64,000 bases of DNA from Nemertoderma westbladi. Its lineage: Eukaryota > Xenacoelomorpha > Nemertodermatida > Nemertodermatidae. The stretch covers positions 62,001 to 126,000 of the forward strand of contig JAUCBJ010008427.1 in the NCBI GenBank assembly GCA_032718475.1. Reading direction: 5' to 3'. Below are positions 1-9,169 of this stretch, piece after piece (the stretch's first letter is position 1; each line of letters opens with the position of its first letter). The notes under the pieces were generated by a model that saw only the letters and a program-made list of their open reading frames with translations, was not told the origin of the DNA and ran no database searches. The translations under genes and the position numbers were made by a program.

Positions 1-790
1 TTCAATTTTTACGATATGAGTTACTTGAAGAGCGAACAAGAAGAAGCAGACACATAGATAATCCTTCATGGTGTTGATGCAACACTTCATGGGGCATCTG
101 TACTAACTATAAGTTCACTGGATACCGATGTATTCATTGATGCAACACTTCATGGGGCATCTGTACTAACTATAAGTTCACTGGATACCGATGTATTCAT
201 CTTAGCTATGCAAAGATATCCATGTTTTGCTGCAACACAAATTTAATTAATGGTACTTACACAAACCTAAGATTAACATCCATAGGGCAGACATATTCAC
301 TCAGCTATCGGTAAAGATGTGGCCAAGGCACTTCCCACTCTCCATGCCCTCAGTAGTGCATATATTACAGGATGTTTTGCTGGGAAAGGCAAGACAATGT
401 TTTGGAATGCATTGAAGCAAGCAAAGGGGTATGTACATTATGAGTAACCAGACAACCCATAGAAGATAAAACTTTTGCAATTTTGGAAGAATATATTTGC
501 CAAGTATATCTCCAAGGAACAAAAATTGAAACTAGCAGAGTTAAGGTGATGGCTATTTAAAAAGAAACAAATTCAACTTCCTCCAACTAAAGACACACTT
601 CAACAATCAACAATATCTCTTAAGATGAATTTACCATTCTATCACGTGGAACAAACACCACATTATGCCTCATCCTAAATCAGCAATTCCATCAAACTTT
701 GGATGGGAGCAAGACAAAAGTAACAATATGTGGGCTTCCAAAATGATGAATGAGAATGTCATGTATATTAGATTTTAGGCCTACATCATA
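1..790 (+). pseudogene. Decayed transposon-associated ORF of the EEADT / DTDVF type, 3' part
   Basis: Reading the plus strand with frame changes gives a run of motifs I recognise from multi-copy uncharacterised ORFs of invertebrate genomes: EEADT followed by IILH (about 37-70), S-x-DTDVF (about 118-137), LPTLHAL followed by TGCFAGKGK (about 330-405), LPPTKDTL (about 580-605) and a FGWE C-terminal block (about 700). An in-frame TAG follows EEADT, and further stops and frameshifts follow, so it is dead. Upstream coding sequence lies outside the window. The biochemical function of the family is unknown to me. Its multi-copy nature and TE surroundings suggest a transposon passenger or transposase-like gene. 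It ends near the border of the 1.69-kb repeat at 845. Confidence 0.6.
74..199 (+). repeat. 63-bp in-frame tandem duplication inside the decayed ORF
   Basis: The 63-base segment starting TTGATGCAACACTTCATGG at 74 is repeated directly, starting again at 137. The period is a multiple of three, so the duplication adds 21 residues, including a second DTDVF motif, without shifting frame. The two units look identical, so the event is recent relative to the other decay. Confidence 0.9.
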
Positions 791-844
791 CAACAGTATC
801 GCAACAGTACAGAATAATTGTCATGCCTCCTAATGGCTGATCAG

Positions 845-2533
845 TGATCATGTAATTAAATCTATCTATATATGATATTGGGCGAGCTTATAATTATGTT
901 ATGTATGTATAGTATATATATCATTGTTGTTATGGGCGCTTCTGTCGATGACATCATGGTGGAGTCAACTAATACGTGTTGGTGATTCTGGATGAGTGTG
1001 CGTCCAGATGGCATCCAGACATGGTATTTCAGGGTTTCCACTACATGGCCTGCATGGTCCCATCGTTTGGTGATAGGGTATTGTACCTTGATTGGATGAT
1101 GTGGGGGGACACACAATGGTGTGTGTTGGCACTCAAGTGCGAGTGGGGTGTCCAAATATAATTTCAGCTGGTGACATTCCATTGGCACATGGGGCCTTTC
1201 TCAACTCCAGAAGTCCTTTCTGGAATTCTGGAGACTGAATGGAAGCCCCTGTCTTGGAAAGAAGTCATTTCAGGGCTTTAATGGTGGCCTCAGTGTGGCC
1301 ATTGCTCTGGGGGTATTCTGGTGGTGACATCGTGTTTAAGGAACATGGTTAACACAGCTGCAGTAAACTGTGTTCCTACCTCGGAATGTAATCAGTTTGG
1401 TACACTGAACTGGATAAATATTTTGCGGATGTCACGTATTGTATGGTCTGCAGTGGGGTATGATGTAAATGGTTGGACTTCCAGTCACACAGCGTAATGA
1501 CCAACCATTACCATAAAGTGCTTTCTGTTTAGAGCAAAAAGGTCAGCTAACATATCATCGAATGGTCAAGTGGCTGGTGGGTCACAAACAAAAGTTTATT
1601 TTCCAAGACTTTAACGTTGCATGCATTCGTTACAGACCCCGTACCATGGTAGCATGTCATTATTTAGTTCTGACCAATAGACGCATTGATGGGCTCGACA
1701 CAGCATATGCTCGATACCCTGGTGGGAGACGTGGAGTGTCTCCTTGTGGGTGGCGGTGTGCACTCCTGAATAAGACAAGGTCGCCATCCGTGGTGAATTC
1801 ATCCCAGATCACCTAATACATTGCGACAGCTGGGTCCGAGCAGGAAGCAGTGGAGAATCCGGTCTCAACAACATGGTTTAACTGATGTAGTTGAGGTCAT
1901 CTTTTGCTGTGTTTATAGGCAGGGAATCCAAGAGAGGGTCTGCAATGTGGCCCTTTGTATGATCATAGATTTCAGATATTGCACTGTGTGTTGCCACGCG
2001 GAAATATGCTAACATTTCTCCGTCGTCTGTGACGTCCTCGGCACTGGGGTCATTGATGGGTTCATGTGATAGATATGTGATCAGGAATGTGGTGGGATTT
2101 CCCCTTCATATTGTTGTTTAGATATATATGTAGTCAACTGCTATAATAAAAAAGGATTTTCATTAAGGGTATGTAGCAAACCTGTACGAACAGTTTTGTT
2201 CTTCTTTATGGTTACCCTTCCTTATGGCTTTCTTTATGGTTGCATTGCTGAGAAAATTCCAAAAATTTTCCATTTTTTATAGAATGAAAATTCTAAAAAA
2301 AAGTTGAAAAGGTTTTAAAAAAAAGATTTAACTTGTGATTCATATTTGTAATTAAACACTATAATATATGCATATTTAATAGACAGCTGACTGCAGACTG
2401 ACTAGGTAGGCATGCCGGTACCAGTACTGGAATACCTAACTGACTAATTGCCTGACTGCCTAACAGTAGATTATAGGCCTATGTATTATTGTATTATGTA
2501 GTGCCTACAGTACATGCAGTACTGTTTGACTAT
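845..2533. repeat. 1.69-kb dispersed repeat, copy 1 (carries an antisense gypsy integrase relic)
   Basis: The segment is nearly identical to 10646-12334, with the same total length and only scattered substitutions and small indels. Both copies start at TGATCATGTAATT and end at TGTTTGACTAT, and the flanks differ completely. This copy runs directly into the middle of a Mutator-like transposase ORF at 2533. I see no terminal repeats, so it is either a truncated unit copied as a block or an internal fragment of a larger element. Confidence 0.9.
870..2040 (-). pseudogene. Ty3/gypsy-type integrase relic, copy 1
   Basis: Reading the minus strand from about 1760 down gives an integrase zinc-binding H2C2 motif (HVSH, then RAHQCVYW, then CNEC) at about 1611-1760. 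The integrase core follows in shifting frames (HFMVMVDHY, then SVPN, LHSEVGTQFTA and SNGHTEATIKAL) at about 1260-1560. A SPAEIIFGHPTRTRVP-like C-terminal segment lies at about 1120-1180. Several stops and frameshifts interrupt it. No protease or reverse transcriptase is recognisable upstream. The best reading is the 3' end of a Ty3/gypsy pol gene, long dead, now carried inside a duplicated repeat. Confidence 0.75.
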
Positions 2534-4022
2534 CGGATCTGGCCTTGAGGATTTATTTAGTATTTGTGAGATCCTCGGTATCCCATGCGTTATGGCTAAA
2601 ACAACCTGGTCCAAGCATCTCGATAAGATAAGCTCTGTGGTAACTAAGATAGCAGAAAGCAACTTAGTCGAGAACAGGAAGAGTTTGAGGGGCGATTCTG
2701 GGACAGAACCTGTGGCTGTACCGGTATCCTACGATGGTACGTGGGGGACTAGAGGCCACACTGCCAATTTTGGAGTTGGAATATGTATTTCAATGGAGTC
2801 CGGATTAGTACTGGACTATGGTGTACGGTCTAAATTGTGTAATATCTGTGCTTTTGCACCTTTCCCTAAAAAATCCATAGAATATGCGGAATTTCTTGAG
2901 AGACATTCCCCTGATTGCCCGGGAAATTACAGTTCATCGAGTGGCCAAATGGAAGTGGATATAGCTACAGATATTTTCGGTAGGTCTGCCACTCAACTTT
3001 TTTCACCCGACCATGGACTTTTATATTCAGAACTGATATGTGATGGTGACAGTGCGGCCTATAATAAAATCGCAAATGTATATGGGGTCTGTGGTGGTTG
3101 CGAAAAATATCAGTCCATGTCTAGCAAGGAAAAAATAGAATTCAATGAGAACAATGTAGAACATTGGGAGAAACATGAACTTGGGGAAGTAGACTGTAAG
3201 CGAGTTGTGAAAATGGATTGTGTGAACCACGTAGCAAAGCGACTGGGAAAGGGTTTACGTGATCTCAAATCTGGAACTAAGGGTAGATTGTCTGATGGAG
3301 GCTTTATAGGAGGGAAAAAACACCGACTGACACAAACGACAATAGTGAAGTTGACTGGTTATTATGCGAAGGCAATACTGAGTGCTGTTGATAGGGGTGC
3401 CCAAACTGAAAGTGAAATAGAATCAGCTGTTCACAAAATGAAGCGAAATATTCTTGCTTCATTTCGACACGGGATTATGGGTGGCTCAAATGAAAAGCGC
3501 CACTTCTATTGTCCAGAGGGTAGTGACAGCTGGTGTCCATACAAAAGAGATGGGAAACCGGTGGTAGACAAGGACCACCACCTAGATGCTGTTTTCTTGT
3601 CCCTCTTATTACCCTTGTATCGTCGCCTTTCTAGTAATCTACTTCTCCGGCGCTGCCTACCAGGCTACACGCAGAACGCGAACGAATCCATAAACTCGTT
3701 GATCTGGGCTAGGGCACCAAAACAAAAGTTCTGGGGTCCTGTGCGATCGAAGCTTGCTGCAGTGTCTGCTATATTGCAGTTCAACAAAGGTGCTTCTTGT
3801 CGCTCGGAAATCTTGCACGAACTGGGATATGGGGAACCGACTTATATCACATCAGAGCTACAGGCAAGGAGGGATACACGTAGACTGAGCAACTCTGTGG
3901 AGAAGGTGAAGGTAAAGCGTCAGCGATACGAGGCGAAGGTGAAAAAAGCAAAGCTTGACAATGATGGAGAAGTAAGTTATGAAGATGGCTACTGTCCCGG
4001 AAAGTTTGGAGACACTATGTGA
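2514..4022 (+). CDS. Mutator-like transposase, 5'-truncated but otherwise open
   Basis: The 502-residue frame belongs to the invertebrate Mutator-like transposase family (DDE/RNase-H fold). Visible are YDGTW with the first catalytic Asp at 74, CDGDS with Asp 177/179, the C-x2-H signature of MULE enzymes at C236-H239, and NESIN with Glu 391. The DDE plus CxxH set is therefore present. The first seven residues are encoded by the 1.69-kb repeat that ends at 2533, and homology begins at once after the junction. The N-terminal zinc-binding region (about 150-200 residues, compared with the copy at 18-22 kb) has therefore been lost. The C terminus is lysine-rich. No terminal inverted repeat could be found on the right side. 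It is probably non-functional as a whole, though the catalytic part is uninterrupted. Confidence 0.85.
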   Translation: MQYCLTIGSGLEDLFSICEILGIPCVMAKTTWSKHLDKISSVVTKIAESNLVENRKSLRGDSGTEPVAVPVSYDGTWGTRGHTANFGVGICISMESGLVLDYGVRSKLCNICAFAPFPKKSIEYAEFLERHSPDCPGNYSSSSGQMEVDIATDIFGRSATQLFSPDHGLLYSELICDGDSAAYNKIANVYGVCGGCEKYQSMSSKEKIEFNENNVEHWEKHELGEVDCKRVVKMDCVNHVAKRLGKGLRDLKSGTKGRLSDGGFIGGKKHRLTQTTIVKLTGYYAKAILSAVDRGAQTESEIESAVHKMKRNILASFRHGIMGGSNEKRHFYCPEGSDSWCPYKRDGKPVVDKDHHLDAVFLSLLLPLYRRLSSNLLLRRCLPGYTQNANESINSLIWARAPKQKFWGPVRSKLAAVSAILQFNKGASCRSEILHELGYGEPTYITSELQARRDTRRLSNSVEKVKVKRQRYEAKVKKAKLDNDGEVSYEDGYCPGKFGDTM

Positions 4023-4395
4023 GTGAAATCAACTCACAATTGTTTCGCAATATTAGGTGTCTACTGTATATATATATAATACATATATATATATAATATA
4101 TATATTTTAGATTTTTGTGCGTGCATCACTGCCTTTATGTCATAATATTGATATTACAATAAAAATAATAATTAAAATATTGATGTCAATAATATTTTTA
4201 TAAAAAAATATAAAAAATAGTAAATAAAAAATATTTAGTGTTACTATTTTTAATATTAATTAAATATATTAATTTTTTAATTTATTAACATTATTAATGT
4301 ATTATAAAGCAAAATCTTTTAAAAAGAAATTTTTATGTAATGTAAAAATTATTTCAAACAAAATCAAAGAAAAAATAGCGTGATATTAATAATTG
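4023..4395. other. AT-rich spacer, no gene seen
   Basis: The stretch holds short TA microsatellite (about 4066-4106) and very AT-rich sequence. No ORF, TIR or RNA motif could be supported. The ribozyme array begins sharply at its right end. Confidence 0.6.
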
Positions 4396-4449
4396 ATGTG
4401 TCCTGCACGGGTTAGTGTAGCTGATGAGCCAAATCCCGGCGAAACACAT
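4396..4449 (+). ncRNA. Hammerhead ribozyme (type III), unit 1
   Basis: Stem III pairs ATGTG (4396-4400) with CACAT (4445-4449). The cleavage triplet is GTC, with the cut expected after C4402. Stem I pairs CTGCAC (4403-4408) with GTGTAG (4415-4420) around the loop GGGTTA. The invariant CTGATGA is at 4421-4427. Stem II is GCC/GGC (4428-4430/4438-4440) with loop AAATCCC, followed by the invariant GAAA at 4441-4444. All core bases of the family are present. Activity is inferred, not shown. Confidence 0.88.
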
Positions 4450-4855
4450 ATGCAAAAATGTAACCAATGTGATAATTTTACTTACAGTATTTAAACAGGG
4501 TTGCGCTTTGTGTCCCTGCTTAAATAAAACGATGACTACTTACGGTTGAACAGATAGGAACATGTTGTTTCTCTGTTTCCAAATAATTTTACTTGCTTGA
4601 TATTGGTCTGTCAAAAACATAATTCGTTCAACTCAAAATTATATTTAAGAGACCGGATCATGCTGAACATGGTTGTATAAAATGCCTTCCTATTATTTTA
4701 TTTTTATTATAATTAGCAACCATGCACTAGACAAATTATCTCATATAGTGTTGCTAAGGAAATGATTGCTTATTTGATCTGGAATGCAATACTATTTTGT
4801 TTATTATGTATGTGTGTGTGTTTAGCTGGGTTTTGGTGTAGTTAGTTTGATTAAC

Positions 4856-4909
4856 ATGTGTCCTGCACGGGTTAGTGTAGCTGATGAGCCAAATCCCGGC
4901 GAAACACAT
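4856..4909 (+). ncRNA. Hammerhead ribozyme, unit 2
   Basis: Identical in all core and stem positions to the ribozyme of unit 1, 460 bp downstream. Cutting here and in unit 1 would release a 460-nt linear RNA. Confidence 0.88.
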
Positions 4910-5315
4910 ATGCAAAAATGTAACCAATGTGATAATTTTACTTACAGTATTTAAACAGGGTTGCGCTTTGTGTCCCTGTTTAAATAAAACGATGACTACT
5001 TACGGTTGAACAGATAGGAACATGTTGTTTCTCTGTTTCCAAATAATTTTACTTGCTTGATATTGGTCTGTCAAAAACATAATTCGTTCAACTCAAAATT
5101 ATATTTAAGAGACCGGATCATGCTGAACATGGTTGTATAAAATGCCTTCCTATTATTTTATTTTTATTATAATTAGCAACCATGCACTAGACAAATTATC
5201 TCATATAGTGTTGCTAAGGAAATGATTGCTTATTTGATCTGGAATGCAATACTATTTTGTTTATTATGTATGTGTGTGTGTTTAGCTGGGTTTTGGTGTA
5301 GTTAGTTTGATTAAC

Positions 5316-5369
5316 ATGTGTCCTGCACGGGTTAGTGTAGCTGATGAGCCAAATCCCGGCGAAACACAT
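5316..5369 (+). ncRNA. Hammerhead ribozyme, unit 3
   Basis: Same 54-nt motif with intact stems I-III, CTGATGA and GAAA. Confidence 0.88.
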
Positions 5370-5775
5370 ATGCAAAAATGTAACCAATGTGATAATTTTA
5401 CTTACAGTATTTAAACAGGGTTGCGCTTTGTGTCCCTGTTTAAATAAAACGATGACTACTTACGGTTGAACAGATAGGAACATGTTGTTTCTCTGTTTCC
5501 AAATAATTTTACTTGCTTGATATTGGTCTGTCAAAAACATAATTCGTTCAACTCAAAATTATATTTAAGAGACCGGATCATGCTGAACATGGTTGTATAA
5601 AATGCCTTCCTATTATTTTATTTTTATTATAATTAGCAACCATGCACTAGACAAATTATCTCATATAGTGTTGCTAAGGAAATGATTGCTTATTTGATCT
5701 GGAATGCAATACTATTTTGTTTATTATGTATGTGTGTGTGTTTAGCTGGGTTTTGGTGTAGTTAGTTTGATTAAC

Positions 5776-5829
5776 ATGTGTCCTGCACGGGTTAGTGTAG
5801 CTGATGAGCCAAATCCCGGCGAAACACAT
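5776..5829 (+). ncRNA. Hammerhead ribozyme, unit 4
   Basis: Same 54-nt motif with intact stems I-III, CTGATGA and GAAA. Confidence 0.88.
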
Positions 5830-6235
5830 ATGCAAAAATGTAACCAATGTGATAATTTTACTTACAGTATTTAAACAGGGTTGCGCTTTGTGTCCCTGTT
5901 TAAATAAAACGATGACTACTTACGGTTGAACAGATAGGAACATGTTGTTTCTCTGTTTCCAAATAATTTTACTTGCTTGATATTGGTCTGTCAAAAACAT
6001 AATTCGTTCAACTCAAAATTATATTTAAGAGACCGGATCATGCTGAACATGGTTGTATAAAATGCCTTCCTATTATTTTATTTTTATTATAATTAGCAAC
6101 CATGCACTAGACAAATTATCTCATATAGTGTTGCTAAGGAAATGATTGCTTATTTGATCTGGAATGCAATACTATTTTGTTTATTATGTATGTGTGTGTG
6201 TTTAGCTGGGTTTTGGTGTAGTTAGTTTGATTAAC

Positions 6236-6289
6236 ATGTGTCCTGCACGGGTTAGTGTAGCTGATGAGCCAAATCCCGGCGAAACACAT
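6236..6289 (+). ncRNA. Hammerhead ribozyme, unit 5
   Basis: Same 54-nt motif with intact stems I-III, CTGATGA and GAAA. Confidence 0.88.
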
Positions 6290-6696
6290 ATGCAAAAATG
6301 TAACCAATGTGATAATTTTACTTACAGTATTTAAACAGGGTTGCGCTTTGTGTCCCTGTTTAAATAAAACGATGACTACTTACGGTTGAACAGATAGGAA
6401 CATGTTGTTTCTCTGTTTCCAAATAATTTTACTTGCTTGATATTGGTCTGTCAAAAACATAATTCGTTCAACTCAAAATTATATTTAAGAGACCGGATCA
6501 TGCTGAACATGGTTGTATAAAATGCCTTCCTATTATTTTATTTTTATTATAATTAGCAACCATGCACTAGACAAATTTATCTCATATAGTGTTGCTAAGG
6601 AAATGATTGCTTATTTGATCTGGAATGCAATACTATTTTGTTTATTATGTATGTGTGTGTGTTTAGCTGGGTTTTGGTGTAGTTAGTTGGATTAAC

Positions 6697-6750
6697 ATGT
6701 GTCCTGCACGGGTTAGTGTAGCTGATGAGCCAAATCCCGGCGAAACACAT
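6697..6750 (+). ncRNA. Hammerhead ribozyme, unit 6 (last, in a truncated unit)
   Basis: Same intact 54-nt motif. The unit that follows it is cut off at about 7010, so no further site exists downstream to release a full monomer from this copy. Confidence 0.86.
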
Positions 6751-7012
6751 ATGCAAAAATGTAACCAATGTGATAATTTTACTTACAGTATTTAAACAGG
6801 GTTGCGCTTTGTGTCCCTGCTTAAATAAAACGATGACTACTTACGGTTGAACAGATAGGAACATGTTGTTTCTCTGTTTCCAAATAATTTTACTTGCTTG
6901 ATATTGGTCTGTCAAAAACATAATTCGTTCAACTCAAAATTATATTTAAGAGGACCGGATCATGCTGAAACATGGTTGTATAAAATGCCTTCCTATTATT
7001 TTATTTTTATTA

Positions 7013-7712
7013 TATTATATATATATATATATAGAATTATAATAATGCATGTGGAACATTAAAAAAATGAAAATAATATTAAACAGATAAGATTTGGCTA
7101 TAACAGTTTATTATGTATGATTCCACACTTCAAAAGAGTCCTATACTCTTATAATTAATGTTTAACAAACTTTAAAAGCATTTTTCTCAGTTTTTTGAAA
7201 TTAGCAATATTTTGATACAAAAAAGGCTATTTTTTCACCAATTTTGGTCCATTTGTGTTGAAATTTGGAACACATGCCCCTGACACCCCACTCAACCAAA
7301 ATTGTGGTCAAAATTATTATATTTTATTTATTTCGATTTTTATGTATTTTTATTTATATTTTTTTATATATATTTTATATTTTAAAATATATAATGCTCT
7401 AAAATTTTTCAAAATTGAAAATTTCAAAAACTGACCACAATTCCACTCAAGCAATATCTTACATACATTTCTACCAAATTCCGACGAAAAATAATGATCT
7501 TTGCGGCTGTTTTTACATTTTATCCAGGTTAAGGCGAAAATTGTTATATATATATATATAATATATATATAATAAATAATTTTCATAATTTTTTTTTCAA
7601 GACGTGTACATATATATCCTTCTGCTTCCTACTCAATTTCAGGAATAATTGATATATTTTGCACCATCTAGAGGTCATTTAGTGAATGTTGTATTTTAGG
7701 TGGCTACCCCCC
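7013..7712. other. AT-rich spacer with TA microsatellites, no gene seen
   Basis: (TA)n tracts flank both sides (about 7013-7032 and 7541-7575). Short AT-driven reading frames here have no recognisable protein features. Confidence 0.55.
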
Positions 7713-7803
7713 CCTTAAGGATCTGTAATACCACCTGCATTGAAGTTATTGGTCCAAGAATTTGGGAAAATGGACCTAGATATATAGGCCATCTTCTATG
7801 AAA
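7713..7803. repeat. Short duplicated segment, original of 13611-13699
   Basis: The roughly 90 bases from TTAAGGATCTGTAATACC to CATCTTCTATGAAAA recur at 13611-13699 almost without change. There they are fused directly to RTE sequence, whereas here about 640 bp separate the two. The sequence itself is unrecognised. Confidence 0.85.
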
Positions 7804-8109
7804 ATTTTAGCACAAAATTATTGTTTTTGAAAAATTTATGGGGGTTTTAGTATTTCCGGGCTATATTTTGTGATAGACAAAGTGTAGCAGTTACAAAATC
7901 GGTTCTAGAAGATTCAAATGGCCAGCCATGTTTTACAAAACCAACGATTGTAGTCCTAAAGCTGCTGTACATTTTGGTATAGGTTTGATGGAAATTGTGT
8001 AAAAAATAAAATAGCAGTAGGGAATTTAGTGAGGAAAAAAGTCAAAATCGACAAACTGATAAAAAGGTTGTTTTATACAGAGAGTCATAAATATCCTTGT
8101 ACTGATATC

Positions 8110-8317
8110 CTCTCCTGATATCCTGTACTGTACTGGTCCTGCTTTAGTCGTTTGTAGGACCGCCATGGGTAGACCATGAGTAGTGAGGAATTTTCGGGGT
8201 TTAACAGTTCTTTCCAATTCCCGTCCCGTTTGGTTGTATTTAATATGTCTGTCTGACAGCCTAGCCTGTCTGTCTTCTAAATTTTGATGGACAAACTGAT
8301 AGGCAGTGATAACTCGA
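8110..8317 (-). pseudogene. Relic of the giant Gag-like protein, C-terminal part
   Basis: On the minus strand, 8226-8131 encodes GRELERTVKPRKFLTTHG and then QTTKAGPV. This matches the 1417-aa protein of the LTR element near its C terminus (RELERTIKPRKFLTAYG, QTTRKGPV), with weaker similarity just upstream. It lies directly behind the (TAG)n tail of an RTE fragment on the same strand. Only about 60-70 codons remain. Confidence 0.75.
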
Positions 8318-8860
8318 TAACTACTACTACTACTACTACTAGGATCGGCATGCTGCATTGCAGCTGCATTTTTAAGAATGCTGTGCCGGCTTATCGACAA
8401 AATTGCACCGCCACAACTCCCTATCACCCATAACATTTGCTAGATCATCCGCATCTACAAGGCCAGTGTCCTTTAGGAGGCATCTGCATCTCACGAAAGT
8501 CATGGGCTGTACACCATGCTTATGTTCTCCACGGGGCTGCCAAAGTACAAGATTATGCACTGGCTGGTCCTCACGGTGAAAGCAATGTCCTGCAAAGCGG
8601 AGGCGATTTTGTTCTAGTGTCAAGCTTGGGGGAGCCAATGAGACACCTCCAATGTTATATAGTGTCTGGTTGGAGATGTGTGCATTGTACTTGACACAAT
8701 GAACCCAGCGTAGCATTCTTGTGAATGTGCCATCCAGAAATTTGGTGTCCTCAGCAGTTAGAGCCCAGCATGGACTCCCATAGAGTACTGGAACTACTTC
8801 TGCTCTAAATAATCGGACTTGATAACTAAAAAAGATCTCACCAAACCGTTTCAAGATTTG
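8318..8860 (-). pseudogene. RTE-type non-LTR retrotransposon 3' fragment
   Basis: The minus strand encodes the C-terminal end of an RTE-like reverse transcriptase protein: VRLFRAEVVPVLYGSPCWAL, then NRLRFAGHCF, REDQPVHNLVLWQP and a degraded DDLANVMGDRELWR end. A (TAG)n microsatellite tail lies at 8320-8341, the usual 3' terminus of this element class. It has lost the endonuclease and the catalytic RT domain and has frameshifts. The fragment between about 8437 and 8850 is repeated at 13705-14100. Confidence 0.8.
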
Positions 8861-8954
8861 AACTCCCCATTAAATTCTGCATCAGATAGATGAAATAGAA
8901 AACCAAAAATGTGAAAAGCATACCCAAGGAGGTGGTACCCCCCCCCCCCCCCCA

Positions 8955-9169
8955 CCCCTATCTAAAGATAGCAAATCCAGCACAATCTAGTTTCTCAGCG
9001 GCGGAGTCTCACAGGCTGAGTTTGGTTAGTGCGCAATCTTTAAACTGACAATCAACGTTCCGAAACGGAGTCAGAAAGCGCCTGAAACATTCAAATCGGA
9101 TGAATTTGTTATGTTCATCTAACTTAGCGAGTTTAGTTCACAGGGTAAGGGGATGGGGAACGTATAGTT
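8955..9169 (-). pseudogene. Relic of the giant Gag-like protein, middle part
   Basis: The minus strand reads TKLAKLDEHNKFIRFE, then RRFLTPFRNVD and an AAEKLD-AGFAIFR block, corresponding to about residues 960-1020 of the 1417-aa LTR-element protein. It has at least one stop. A run of about 18 C (8937-8954) separates it from an unrecognised spacer and the RTE fragment. The same junction is copied at 13705-14411. At 9170 it is cut by the partial hAT-like copy. Confidence 0.75.

Larger units (their letters stand above)
4396..7012 (+). repeat. Tandem array of a 460-bp ribozyme-bearing unit (about 5.7 copies)
   Basis: Units start at 4396, 4856, 5316, 5776, 6236 and 6697, with a period of 460 bp (461 once). 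The last unit is cut off at about 7010, where the sequence passes into (TA)n. Units are almost identical; the first and last share a base (CCCTGCTTAAAT) that differs from the inner four (CCCTGTTTAAAT). Each unit carries a type III hammerhead motif and a 12-bp inverted repeat (ATTTAAACAGGG ... CCCTGTTTAAAT) in the middle. The array starts at the ribozyme's own stem III, not at a random phase. Tandem hammerhead satellites and retrozymes of animals are the closest known parallels. No protein-coding frame is evident. Confidence 0.93.

Noticed and set aside
4421-4470. Type I hammerhead with stem III formed by ACAT and a downstream ATGT
   Set aside because: The required cleavage triplet does not follow that hairpin; the upstream GTC with ATGTG/CACAT satisfies every core rule instead.
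4396-7012. CRISPR-like or protein-coding interpretation of the 460-bp repeats
   Set aside because: Units are contiguous without spacers, contain no long frame, and each carries a hammerhead core.
8937-8954. Homopolymer C run as a functional tract
   Set aside because: Runs of C or G also occur at 14176-14196, 34666-34684 and 34900-34932, differ in length between copies and look like simple expansion or sequencing uncertainty.
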